This document shows positions 34,426-44,084 of a stretch of DNA of 64,000 nt, one piece after another (within the stretch, counting starts at the first letter, position 1; every line of letters starts with the position of its first letter). The notes beneath the pieces are model-generated. The model saw nothing but the letters and a program-made list of their open reading frames with translations, made no database searches and had not been told where the DNA came from. Origin of the DNA: JAZKID01 sp963714065 (GTDB taxonomy: Bacteria > Pseudomonadota > Alphaproteobacteria > Rhizobiales > UBA4765); the NCBI GenBank assembly GCA_963714065.1, contig OY970226.1, forward strand, positions 248,001-312,000, in the 5' to 3' direction. The position numbers and the translations under genes were made by a program.

Positions 34426-35459
34426 CCAGAAGCAACACCGCCCTCGATCCCGTGCAGCAGGAGCATGAAGCCGAAACTTCCATCCGCCCGCAGAATCTGA
34501 GTGAGTTCGTCGGACAGGCAAAGGCACGCGAAAATCTTTCCGTTTTCATCGAGGCTGCGAAGAAGCGCAACGAGGCGCTCGACCATGTTCTTTTCGCAGG
34601 CCCGCCGGGATTGGGAAAAACCACGCTGGCGCAGATTATCGCACGCGAGCTTGGCGTCAATTTCCGCTCCACCTCGGGCCCCATTATCGCAAAAGCGGGC
34701 GATCTCGCCGCACTTCTCACCAATCTAGAAGAACGCGACGTTCTGTTTATTGACGAAATCCACCGCCTGCAGCCGGCGGTGGAAGAGATCCTCTACCCTG
34801 CGATGGAAGATTTCCAGCTCGACCTGATGATCGGCGAAGGGCCTGCTGCGCGTTCCGTGAAAATAGATCTGCCGCAATTCACCCTGATCGGCGCGACCAC
34901 GCGCGCCGGACTTTTGACCACGCCGCTGCGCGACCGTTTCGGTATTCCCGTGCGGTTGTATTTTTACGAGCAGCCTGAACTCGAGCAGATCGTACTGCGC
35001 GCGGCAGGCGTGCTCGATGTCACGGTCACACCTGATGGTGCGTCCGAGATTGCGCGGCGCTCGCGCGGTACGCCGCGCATTGCCGGGCGCCTGCTACGGC
35101 GCGTGCGCGATTTCGCGCTGGTGAAGGACCGCAAGGCGATCGACGCGAAAATTGCCGACGATGCTCTTCGCGCGCTCGATGTCGATACGTTCGGCCTCGA
35201 TATGCTGGACCAACGTTACCTGCGCGTCATCGCCGAGAAATATCAGGGCGGGCCTGTGGGGATCGAAACCCTGGCCGCGGCGCTTTCCGAGCCGCGCGAT
35301 GCGCTTGAGGATATTGTCGAACCTTATTTGCTTCAGCTTGGCTTCCTGCAGCGCACGCCGCGCGGCCGCATGATTACGCCGCAGGTGTTTACGCATCTTG
35401 GATTGCAGGCGCCTGCGACGGCAGGGCAGCAGGGATTGTTTGAAGATAGCGAGACCTGA
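34422..35459 (+). CDS. ruvB: Holliday junction branch migration ATPase RuvB
   Basis: The 345-residue AAA+ motor has Walker A GPPGLGKTT (60-68), Walker B LFIDEIHRL, the sensor-1 region TLIGATTRAGLLTTPLRDRF and a C-terminal winged helix (DMLDQRYLRVIAEKY). Two hexamers flank RuvA at a Holliday junction and drive branch migration. The coupling with ruvA is conserved. The next gene, cysS, begins at the base after the stop. Confidence 0.99.
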   Translation: MTRSNTALDPVQQEHEAETSIRPQNLSEFVGQAKARENLSVFIEAAKKRNEALDHVLFAGPPGLGKTTLAQIIARELGVNFRSTSGPIIAKAGDLAALLTNLEERDVLFIDEIHRLQPAVEEILYPAMEDFQLDLMIGEGPAARSVKIDLPQFTLIGATTRAGLLTTPLRDRFGIPVRLYFYEQPELEQIVLRAAGVLDVTVTPDGASEIARRSRGTPRIAGRLLRRVRDFALVKDRKAIDAKIADDALRALDVDTFGLDMLDQRYLRVIAEKYQGGPVGIETLAAALSEPRDALEDIVEPYLLQLGFLQRTPRGRMITPQVFTHLGLQAPATAGQQGLFEDSET

Positions 35460-36866
35460 TTGCTCAAACTTTACAACACTCTCACACGGCAGAAAGATAT
35501 CTTTACTCCGCTCGATCCCAAAAACGTGCGCATGTATGTGTGCGGTCCCACCGTGTACGACTTCGCACATATCGGCAATGCGCGACCCGTTATCGTATTC
35601 GACGTCCTGTTTCGCCTGCTGCGCCATCTATATGGCGAGCAGTATGTCACCTATGTGCGCAACGTTACCGATGTGGACGACAAGATCAATGAGCGCGCCA
35701 CCGAACGCGGCATCACCATTCGCGAGCTGACCGAAGGCACGCTGGCGCAATATCAGACGGATACGCGTGCGCTCGGTTGCCTCGACCCTACACACCAGCC
35801 GCGCGCCACCGAATATATTTCGAACGCGAAAGCCTCGCACGACATGATCCGCCTGATCGAAACGCTGATCGCACGCGGGCATGCCTATGAAGCCGAAGGC
35901 CATGTACTTTTCAGCGTACCTTCGATGAAAGATTACGGCATGCTATCGCGCCGGCCGATGGACGAAATGATTGCGGGCGCGCGCGTGGATGTGGCGCCGT
36001 TCAAGAAAAATCCGGCCGATTTCGTTTTGTGGAAACCTTCTCCATTGGCCTCAAGTAGCGAAGCGGTAGGCCAAATAAAAAATGATCTTCCGGGATGGGA
36101 AAGCCCATGGGGGCGCGGCCGCCCCGGCTGGCATATCGAATGCTCGGCGATGGCTGCGGCGTTTTTAGGCGAGGAGTTTGACATTCATGGCGGCGGCATC
36201 GATCTCGTTTTCCCGCATCATGAAAACGAGATCGCACAGAGTTGCTGCGCTTTTGGCACGAAGCGCATGGCACAAATCTGGATGCATAACGGCTTTCTGC
36301 AAATGGAAGGCGAGAAGATGAGCAAGAGTTTGGGGAATTTCGCGACCATTAGAGAAGTGTTGAACGACTGGCCCGCCGATGTCGTACGCCTTGCCATGTT
36401 GAAAACACATTATCGCCAGCCGATCGATTGGACGATCAGATCGCTTGAGGAAGCTCGAAAAACGCTTGACGAATGGGCGATTTTTGCACCAACCCCGGAA
36501 TTGGCAAATCCATCCGAAAAAGCAGTGGAAGCATTATGCGACGATCTCAACACGCCAAAATTCGTATTTGAAATGCATGAGCTTAAAAAGAAAAAAGAAT
36601 ATGAAGAACTGCGATCTTCGCTAAATCTTTTAGGGTTCGGTTTGATCGTAGAGACGACTTTGACTGCATCAGGCAGCAGCAGCTTCCATGCAAAAAGCGC
36701 TTCAATATACCCAGAAGAACTGATTCAAAACCTGCTTTCTGCGCGCAATACCGCCCGTGCTTCGAAGAATTTCGCCGAATCCGACCGCATTCGCGACGAG
36801 CTTGCGCAAATGGGAATCCGCATTAAAGATAACAAGGATGGCAGCACAAGCTGGGAGGTAATATAA
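35460..36866 (+). CDS. cysS: Cysteinyl-tRNA synthetase with an unusual in-frame insertion
   Basis: The 468-residue class I synthetase begins at a TTG directly after the ruvB stop. It has the zinc ligand Cys28 in YVCGPTVYD, HIGN (37-40), the substrate region RPGWHIECSAM and KMSKS (286-290), with an anticodon-binding helical domain at the C-terminus. Between VLWKPS and PGWESPWGRG the protein carries about 14 extra residues (195-208) not expected in the family. The DNA there contains an inverted repeat TTGGCCT/AGGCCAA (36045-36051, 36068-36074), as if a small palindrome had inserted in frame. A small membrane ORF overlaps the stop by one base. Confidence 0.95.
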   Translation: MLKLYNTLTRQKDIFTPLDPKNVRMYVCGPTVYDFAHIGNARPVIVFDVLFRLLRHLYGEQYVTYVRNVTDVDDKINERATERGITIRELTEGTLAQYQTDTRALGCLDPTHQPRATEYISNAKASHDMIRLIETLIARGHAYEAEGHVLFSVPSMKDYGMLSRRPMDEMIAGARVDVAPFKKNPADFVLWKPSPLASSSEAVGQIKNDLPGWESPWGRGRPGWHIECSAMAAAFLGEEFDIHGGGIDLVFPHHENEIAQSCCAFGTKRMAQIWMHNGFLQMEGEKMSKSLGNFATIREVLNDWPADVVRLAMLKTHYRQPIDWTIRSLEEARKTLDEWAIFAPTPELANPSEKAVEALCDDLNTPKFVFEMHELKKKKEYEELRSSLNLLGFGLIVETTLTASGSSSFHAKSASIYPEELIQNLLSARNTARASKNFAESDRIRDELAQMGIRIKDNKDGSTSWEVI

Positions 36867-36988
36867 TGATCTGGAAATGGATGAACGATATCCCCTTCCC
36901 CAAACACCGCCGCGCTTATTTATTCCTGAAAGTCTGCGTGCTGATTGCCGCCGCGCTGGTAGCGTTGCAATATCTACACGGCAATTGA
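36866..36988 (+). CDS. 40-residue small membrane protein coupled to cysS
   Basis: The ATG overlaps the cysS stop (TAATG) and has a strong GGGAGG (36853-36858) seven bases upstream, so translation coupled to cysS is likely. The peptide has a polar, basic N-terminus (MIWKWMNDIPFPKHRRAYLF) and one hydrophobic helix (LKVCVLIAAALVALQYL) ending HGN. It is too small for standard annotation and unknown to me. It ends one base before the stop of the convergent OMP gene. Confidence 0.65.
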   Translation: MIWKWMNDIPFPKHRRAYLFLKVCVLIAAALVALQYLHGN

Positions 36989-37715
36989 TCAATCGGCATT
37001 CAGACTAATATTCACGCCGAATCTAAAAATATCGCCTTTGTTTTCAAAAGAAAGCATCGCCACAGGATCGGGGCTTTGCGGGTCATAAATATTTAGCGAT
37101 GAGCCGCCCAGATCGTAATGCAGGACTTCGAACTTCACACTTGAGGCGGCCGTTGTCTTGATCTCCACGCCGGCGCTGAAAGCGACCCCGGTGCGGATTT
37201 CACTTCTTTGACCTTCCAGCAGCGTCCCCGTAAAAGTGCCGAAGACGGTTTCGGTCACAAGTTTGGATATATCGGTCTGCGCCGTGGCAAGGCCGGCCGA
37301 GGCAAAAAACAGTATGTCCGGCGTGACAAGATAACCTGCCCGAAACCGCGCGGTCGCCAGCCATTTTTGGTCCCGCTGCGCGTTTGCATCGATGCTGAGA
37401 ATACCAAAAATGACTTCCTCAAACAGGCTTTGTCTTTCCGTACCGAACTGTCTGGATAAATCAGAACTCCAGCCCCAGGACAAAAGAGCCGCTCTGTTGC
37501 ATATAGCCAAATTGCGCACCAAATATGCCACCATTCCAATCCGATATCGTATCCGCAGTGGCGAAATCCGGGGGCAAGGCCTCGTTCGAATAAGTGCCCG
37601 CGCTAAGACCAACGTAAAAGCCATTCCATATAGGCGGCGTTGCCTGCGCAGGAATTGCTGCCAGCAAGCCAAACAACGTAAAAAACAGGACTTCGGGTTT
37701 CATCCCGTTTTGCAT
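36989..37715 (-). CDS. Outer-membrane beta-barrel protein (Omp25/31-like), frameshifted
   Basis: The N-terminal frame (start 37715, or Met at 37703) has a signal peptide (LFFTLFGLLAAIPAQA) followed by WNGFYVGLSAG and GGIFGAQFGYMQQSGSFVLG, the pattern of rhizobial Omp25/Omp31 porin-family barrels. It stops at 37461. The rest continues in another frame from SDLSRQFGTERQS and ends in alternating strands (FRFGVNISLNAD). Removing one T from GAGTTCTG at about 37464-37465 fuses them into a 241-residue barrel. The terminal strand lacks the usual final Phe/Trp. A sequence error, phase change or true pseudogene are all possible. It is minus strand, downstream of pccB. Confidence 0.7.
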
Positions 37716-37736
37716 AGGTCATATGGCAATATGAGT

Positions 37737-39269
37737 TTATAGCGGCATATTATCGTGCTTTTTCTTGGGCAATTCAACGTGCTTTGAGCGCAGCATGGCG
37801 AAGGCGCGGCAGATGCGCTGGCGCGTGGTTTGCGGCTGGATCACCTCATCGATATAGCCACGCTCTGCCGCGACAAAAGGCGACAGGAAGCGCTCTTCAT
37901 ATTCGCTCACACGCTCGGCAACGGATTTCGGATCGTTATTATCGTTGCGGAAGATGATTTCGACCGCGCCTTTTGCTCCCATCACGGCGATCTGCGCCGA
38001 GGGCCACGCATAATTAATATCGGCGCCGATATGTTTTGAGGCCATAACATCATAAGCGCCGCCGAACGCCTTGCGCGTTATGATTGTAACGAGCGGTACG
38101 CTCGCCTGCGAGTAGGCAAACAAAAGTTTCGCACCATGCTTGATAATGCCACCGTGCTCCTGCGCGACACCAGGCAGGAAGCCGGGCACATCCGTCAGCG
38201 TGAGGATCGGGATGCGGAAACAATCGCAGAAACGCACGAAGCGCGCAGCCTTGCGCGAGGCGTCAGAATCCAGAACACCCGCGAGCACCATGGGCTGATT
38301 GGCGACCACGCCGATAGTGCGGCCTTCGAGACGAATGAAGCCCGTGACAATATTCTTCGCAAACTCCGTGCCGATTTCGAAGAAATCGCCCTCGTCTGCC
38401 ACTTTCAGGATCAGTTCCTTGATATCGTAAGGCTGGTTCGGATTGTCAGGAATTAAAGTATCGAGCGAGGGCTCAAGTCGGTTCGGATCGTCGAAACTGG
38501 GAAGCGCGGGTGTGCCGTCTTCATTATTCGAAGGCAGGAAATCGATCAGGCGGCGCATCTGCATCAACGCCTCGACATCGTTGGCATAAGCGCCGTCCGA
38601 TACGGACGATTTCGTGGAATGCACGCGCGCACCGCCCAGATCTTCGGCCGTGACGGCTTCGTTCGTCACCGTTTTCACCACATCCGGCCCCGTGACGAAC
38701 ATGTAGGATTTGTTTTTCACCATGAAGATGAAATCCGTCATCGCCGGCGAATAGACATCGCCGCCCGCGCAGGGGCCCATAATCACCGAGATTTGCGGGA
38801 TGACACCGCTTGCCACCACATTGCGGCGAAACACTTCGCCATAACCGCCGAGAGATGCAACGCCCTCCTGAATGCGCGCACCGCCCGCATCGAACAGGCC
38901 GATGATCGGCGCGCGCACTTTCAGCGCCATATCCTGCACTTTAATAATCTTGCTGGCATGCGCTTCGGACAGGGAGCCGCCGAATACCGTGAAATCTTTT
39001 GAAAAAACGAAAACGGCGCGGCCGTTTACCGTGCCCCAGCCTGTCACAACGCCGTCGCCGGGGATTTTATTATCCTGCATGCCAAAATCACTGCAGCGAT
39101 GCTGCACGAACATATCGAATTCCTCGAACGAGCCTTCATCGAGTAATAATGCAATGCGCTCGCGCGCTGTCAGCTTGCCGCGCTCGTGCTGCGCAGCAAT
39201 GCGCTTCTCGCCGCCGCCAAGCCGCGCTTTCGCGCGCCGCTCTTCAAGCTGTTTCAGGATTTTTTTCAT
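37737..39269 (-). CDS. pccB: Propionyl-CoA carboxylase beta subunit (carboxyltransferase)
   Basis: I start it at 39269 (MKKILKQLEERRAKARLGGG); upstream Met codons lie at the edge of the palindromic repeat. The 510-residue biotin-dependent carboxyltransferase has an N-terminal half with ISVIMGPCAGGDVYSPAMTD and a C-terminal half with FLPGVAQEHGGIIKHGAKLL and KAFGGAYDVMASKHIGAD, the two acyl-CoA oxyanion regions. It moves the carboxyl group from biotin to propionyl-CoA, giving methylmalonyl-CoA. The alpha (biotin carboxylase) subunit is not in the window. Acetyl-CoA or methylcrotonyl-CoA paralogues are less likely, as the sequence follows PccB. Confidence 0.92.
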   Translation of the reverse strand: MKKILKQLEERRAKARLGGGEKRIAAQHERGKLTARERIALLLDEGSFEEFDMFVQHRCSDFGMQDNKIPGDGVVTGWGTVNGRAVFVFSKDFTVFGGSLSEAHASKIIKVQDMALKVRAPIIGLFDAGGARIQEGVASLGGYGEVFRRNVVASGVIPQISVIMGPCAGGDVYSPAMTDFIFMVKNKSYMFVTGPDVVKTVTNEAVTAEDLGGARVHSTKSSVSDGAYANDVEALMQMRRLIDFLPSNNEDGTPALPSFDDPNRLEPSLDTLIPDNPNQPYDIKELILKVADEGDFFEIGTEFAKNIVTGFIRLEGRTIGVVANQPMVLAGVLDSDASRKAARFVRFCDCFRIPILTLTDVPGFLPGVAQEHGGIIKHGAKLLFAYSQASVPLVTIITRKAFGGAYDVMASKHIGADINYAWPSAQIAVMGAKGAVEIIFRNDNNDPKSVAERVSEYEERFLSPFVAAERGYIDEVIQPQTTRQRICRAFAMLRSKHVELPKKKHDNMPL

Positions 39270-39282
39270 GGCGCTCTCATGT

Positions 39283-39423
39283 GTCATTGCCGGGCCGAGA
39301 CCCGGCAATCCATCATTTTAAAAAGAAGATGGATACCATCATAAATCGGGTTTACCCGATTTATGCATAATATGATTGCTCAAGTCGAGCAAGCTCGACT
39401 TGAGTGTCAAGCCCGAGCATGAC
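39283..39423. repeat. Multi-hairpin repeat with a pair of 26-nt palindromes between ATP12 and pccB
   Basis: Imperfect outer arms GTCATTGCCGGGC (39283) and GCCCGAGCATGAC (ending 39423) enclose a GCCGGG/CCCGGC hairpin and a weak CCATC/GATGG hairpin. Two palindromes with 12-bp arms and 2-nt centres follow: 39340-39365 (arm CATAAATCGGGT) and 39379-39404 (arm CTCAAGTCGAGC), 13 nt apart. It ends 10 bases from the ATP12 gene's stop and 14 bases from the pccB start, so it must be in the pccB leader if the two are cotranscribed. Confidence 0.85.
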
Positions 39424-39433
39424 GTTCAATGAT

Positions 39434-40126
39434 TTATTCTTTCACTAGTGCCAGCAGCCTTGCTGCGGCTTCCATCTCTTTCCATCTGGCGGCGCGGCGG
39501 GCCATGGCCTCCTCATCCTTACCCCAGCGTTCGTTTTGAAAATCTTCGTCGATATAGGCGGCATCCCATGCGGCTTCGGCCGCCAAATATCCCTCGATAA
39601 CCGCCAGGCCAAGGCAGGCAGAACCCGTGAGTGATGTCATGCTGGCGAGGGCGGCGAGCGTGTAGGGATCATAAGTCTCGATTTTTTTGTGCAGGGCATC
39701 CAGGCTTGCATCCGATTGCGCAATGGGCATGAGCCCCTGCGTTGCATGAAAATCAATACCCGATTGCCGCAACCAGGCGAGAATTGGATCATAGGCGCGC
39801 GACTGACGCTCTCGCAATGCTTCCGGCTCCCCGGCGCGATAGAACAGAAGATCCGTTTTCGCATAGCTTAAGATATCGTGGCGCACATCTTCCATTTTCT
39901 TTGCCACGCCATCGATGATGGAATTGACGAAACCCGTCAGCAGCATGGTCGAAGGAACTATTTTTTCGCCCTGCGCATTCCATTCGGCGGCAATGGCTTC
40001 GGCCAAGGCGCAATAAGGAACGGTGAAATCATTGCGAGCGGGTGTCTTGAGCGGCCTACCGTCAAGACACACGATGTAACCATTTTCTATACTTTCAATA
40101 TCTGCGCGCTGATAGAATTTTTTCAT
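39434..40126 (-). CDS. ATP12-family F1-ATPase assembly chaperone
   Basis: This 230-residue protein follows the ATP12 pattern: GYIVCLDGRPLKTPARNDF at the N-terminus, AEAIAAEWNAQGE, the SYAKTDLLFYRAGEPEAL stretch, and a C-terminal EDFQNERWGKDEEA. In mitochondria Atp12 holds the F1 alpha subunit during assembly; alphaproteobacterial members are thought to act likewise in the cytosol. Length is normal. In alphaproteobacteria it often follows rluC and a HAD phosphatase; here an unrelated orphan gene occupies that middle place. Confidence 0.88.
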   Translation of the reverse strand: MKKFYQRADIESIENGYIVCLDGRPLKTPARNDFTVPYCALAEAIAAEWNAQGEKIVPSTMLLTGFVNSIIDGVAKKMEDVRHDILSYAKTDLLFYRAGEPEALRERQSRAYDPILAWLRQSGIDFHATQGLMPIAQSDASLDALHKKIETYDPYTLAALASMTSLTGSACLGLAVIEGYLAAEAAWDAAYIDEDFQNERWGKDEEAMARRAARWKEMEAAARLLALVKE

Positions 40127-40166
40127 AGCGATTAAATGCCACGAATATTTAAGAACGTCGAGCCAG

Positions 40167-40991
40167 TTATTTTGTGCTTACTATATTCTTTCCTATGGTT
40201 TGCAGCTGCTGCACGCAATATTTGGCAAGCATTTCAGCTTCTTTGCCAATTGGTGTCACAGCTCCCTTTTTTGTTCTATCTACCGCTCCTTTTTCGTTGA
40301 TAGAAAAAAAGACCAACGCATCGTCCATGTTCAACTGCTCATTGCCCCCCGCGGCATTTCTGAGTTTCTCAAGCTTGACCGTATCAAATTGTAAATTTTG
40401 CAAGTGATTAATCCCGTGTCCGACCAACGTAAAAATAAAATTGGAAAAACCCATGATTTTGGCTTGGTCTAAGTTGAAAAGAACCGTCTTGAAATCATTC
40501 CATAAATAAACTCCCGAGCCCGTTCTCTGCGTGGGCATCCACTCAACTTCGGATAATCGCGTATCACTGTCTTTGAATATACGAATTAATTGCGCATGAA
40601 TTGATTTAGCAATTTCAATCTTTTGATCTACTGACAGTTTATCCCAGTCTTTTTCCCATTCGGCAATGGACGGAAAAATCGCATTGCAAAATCTGCTCAT
40701 AAGTGTTTTATAATGCTCTTCGCGCTTGTCGCTAAAATTTAGAAATTTATAAAGACGTGTTAGACATGTAGTTCTAAATTCATCATCAAAATCGCTATCA
40801 TATAGAAGTAACAGTAATTTCAGTTTTTCAGAATCAGATAGAGATTTCAGACATTTGTCGGAAGAATTTAAAAAATAATTGCGCAGGGAATTGTAATCTT
40901 GCGGAAAGGCACAACGGTTATCGAAAATTTTCGAACTAGTCGCATAATGTGCGATTGAGCTTTGCAAAGTGTATGAACTATAAATTGACAT
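40167..40991 (-). CDS. AT-rich orphan protein between rluC and ATP12
   Basis: I take the ATG at 40991 (MSIYSSYTLQSS; GGAAAA upstream), giving 274 residues; a TTG at 41045 overlapping the rluC stop is an alternative. It is unrecognised, mainly helical, AT-rich and without a signal peptide. It contains two charged helical segments (KREEHYKTLMSRF; KIEIAKSIHAQLIRIF) and a curious VGHGINHLQNLQFD segment with two His. That is not a classical HExxH metal site. No EF-hand-like loop is obvious, so it may not belong with the other orphans. It sits inside what is usually a conserved rluC-HAD-ATP12 cluster. Confidence 0.55.
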   Translation of the reverse strand: MSIYSSYTLQSSIAHYATSSKIFDNRCAFPQDYNSLRNYFLNSSDKCLKSLSDSEKLKLLLLLYDSDFDDEFRTTCLTRLYKFLNFSDKREEHYKTLMSRFCNAIFPSIAEWEKDWDKLSVDQKIEIAKSIHAQLIRIFKDSDTRLSEVEWMPTQRTGSGVYLWNDFKTVLFNLDQAKIMGFSNFIFTLVGHGINHLQNLQFDTVKLEKLRNAAGGNEQLNMDDALVFFSINEKGAVDRTKKGAVTPIGKEAEMLAKYCVQQLQTIGKNIVSTK

Positions 40992-41041
40992 TATTGATTT
41001 TCCAATTAATCGGTCAATATTATCGGCAGTATTTAACGAAA

Positions 41042-42007
41042 TCAAGTCTTCGAAAACCCCAGCAAATTCCAGCTTTGCTGCATATGCGGTGGCAGCGGCG
41101 CCTCAATCGAAATTCGCTTACCTGACGGGGATTTAAAGCTCAAACGCCGCGCATGCAGATGCAACTTGTTCTGCATGCCGCCCGGCAATTCCCAGTTCTC
41201 GATATCGAAATATTTGGGATCGCCCAGGATGGGATGGCCGATATGCGCCATATGCACGCGCAACTGGTGCGTGCGGCCGGTCACGGGATGCAGCTCGACC
41301 CATGACAGTTTTTGCGCGGCGCGCTCGATCACGCGATATTCCGTTATCGCATGTTGCGCGCCCTTTTCGCCATGCCGGGCGATGCGCATCTTGTCGTCGC
41401 CCTCCTCGTTTTTTTCCTTGATCAGGAAAGTGGAAATCTCTTCCTCGGCCGGGCGCGGCACGCCGTATGCCAGGGCCCAATAGGTTTTCTCGGGCTCGCG
41501 CTTCTTGAACAGCTCGCCCAGCGCTGCTGCTGTGCGGCGATTTTTTGCGATCAGCACGACGCCACTTGTGTCACGATCTAGCCGATGCACAAGACGCGGC
41601 ATCTGTCCCTTGCGATCAGTGAGCGCACGCAGCATGCCGTCGAGATGAATGGTGAGGCCGGAACCGCCCTGCACTGCCAGCCCATGCGGCTTGTTCAGCA
41701 CCAGCACATTGTCGTCTTCATGCAAAGTAATGGAGCGCAGGAAAGCACGCGCATCCTCGGCATTATGTACCTGCTTGAGTTTCGGCGGCGTCTTGCGCTC
41801 GACCTGCATGGGCGGCACGCGGATGACGATGCCTGCGGCAATGCGGAAATCGGCCTTCACGCGCTTGCCATCGGCGCGCACCTGCCCCGAGCGCAGCAGC
41901 TTCTGCAACTGGATATGCGTGAGTTCCGGAAAATGCGCGCGGAACCAGCGGTCGAGCCGCATACCCGCCTCGTCCTGTTCCACCGTTTTGTGCTCGACAA
42001 CGCCCAT
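41042..42007 (-). CDS. rluC: 23S rRNA pseudouridine synthase, RluC/RluD family
   Basis: The 321-residue protein has an N-terminal S4-type RNA-binding domain (EAGMRLDRWFRAHFPELTHI...), a catalytic domain with NKPHGLAVQGG and the catalytic aspartate motif HRLDRDTSG (Asp144), and the TGRTHQLRVHMAHIGHPILG signature. It isomerises uridines in 23S rRNA. The S4 domain and alphaproteobacterial context fit RluC (positions 955, 2504, 2580), but RluD cannot be excluded. It is followed by an orphan gene and ATP12 on the same strand. Confidence 0.92.
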   Translation of the reverse strand: MGVVEHKTVEQDEAGMRLDRWFRAHFPELTHIQLQKLLRSGQVRADGKRVKADFRIAAGIVIRVPPMQVERKTPPKLKQVHNAEDARAFLRSITLHEDDNVLVLNKPHGLAVQGGSGLTIHLDGMLRALTDRKGQMPRLVHRLDRDTSGVVLIAKNRRTAAALGELFKKREPEKTYWALAYGVPRPAEEEISTFLIKEKNEEGDDKMRIARHGEKGAQHAITEYRVIERAAQKLSWVELHPVTGRTHQLRVHMAHIGHPILGDPKYFDIENWELPGGMQNKLHLHARRLSFKSPSGKRISIEAPLPPHMQQSWNLLGFSKT

Positions 42008-42101
42008 TTGCCTAAAATCTTATCTATTTCAATTCTTTAATAAAGCTTGTTTTGCACGAAATTATAGTTAATATACATGGCAATATTACAGGAGAAGAGC
42101 A

Positions 42102-42536
42102 ATGGTATCTCTGACACGCGCACAATTGAGAGCACTCAATAAAGTCGACCGTTTCGACGGCAAGGCAGATGGCGTTCTTCATTCTCAAGGTTTTGAAAAA
42201 TATCTTCGCTATTTTCCAGGTGAAAATGCAAGCGCATGGGAAACTCCAGAGCAATCTTACCTAGTCGACAAGGGTATAAAAGCAGCATCCAAAAGCCTTG
42301 GTGTAGATCTCACCAGATTAGGGATCAAGCGCAATGATTACTGGGGGCTTGGTTTGAAAGACACTGCCGAAAAGTTAGTCAATGTCGGCTATCGGATGAA
42401 CCATCCTCCAGTTAAAAAAGCGCGACGTAACAAGCAGGCAAAAGGCACACATGTCGCTCGTCAGAACGCCAGCAATCGCCCGCAAAGCCTGACAATCGCA
42501 GAATTCAAGGCGCTGTATACAAAATATAGCGCTTGA
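42102..42536 (+). CDS. Small orphan protein with EF-hand-like ends
   Basis: This 144-residue protein is unrecognised. An AGGAGAAGAGCA ribosome site precedes the ATG, and a strong terminator follows the stop, so it is an independent, expressed-looking gene. DRFDGKADGVLHSQGF (16-31) resembles an EF-hand loop. SLTIAEFKALYTKYSA closes the protein and aligns with LGLSEFKTLYDL of the 12246 protein and NTLTVSEISNWF of the 11462 protein. A basic linker (KKARRNKQAKGTHVARQN) separates them. There is no signal peptide. The motifs suggest a shared family, not a proven calcium function. Confidence 0.6.
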   Translation: MVSLTRAQLRALNKVDRFDGKADGVLHSQGFEKYLRYFPGENASAWETPEQSYLVDKGIKAASKSLGVDLTRLGIKRNDYWGLGLKDTAEKLVNVGYRMNHPPVKKARRNKQAKGTHVARQNASNRPQSLTIAEFKALYTKYSA

Positions 42537-42560
42537 TTAAGGTCTTAAAAACCCTGTCAT

Positions 42561-42585
42561 AAGGCGGCGCTTGTGCCGCCTTTTT
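42561..42585 (+). terminator. Rho-independent terminator after the 42.1-kb orphan gene
   Basis: AAGGCGGC (42561-42568) pairs with GCCGCCTT (42575-42582) around a six-base loop and runs into TTTTT. It isolates the orphan gene from the Deg protease downstream. Confidence 0.92.
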
Positions 42586-42638
42586 CTTGCCTGGCACCTG
42601 TAATAGATTAATCTCCGCCAGAGACAGAGAGATTCTAA

Positions 42639-44039
<1,401 letters not shown>

Positions 44040-44084
44040 ATTTGCCCTCTTTTAGAAGAAGGAAAAAAGGCCTACATATTCATT

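Noticed and set aside
40380..40430. Zinc metallopeptidase motif in the 40167 orphan (GHGINHLQNL)
   Set aside because: The spacing and residues do not fit HExxH or another metal-site signature I know.
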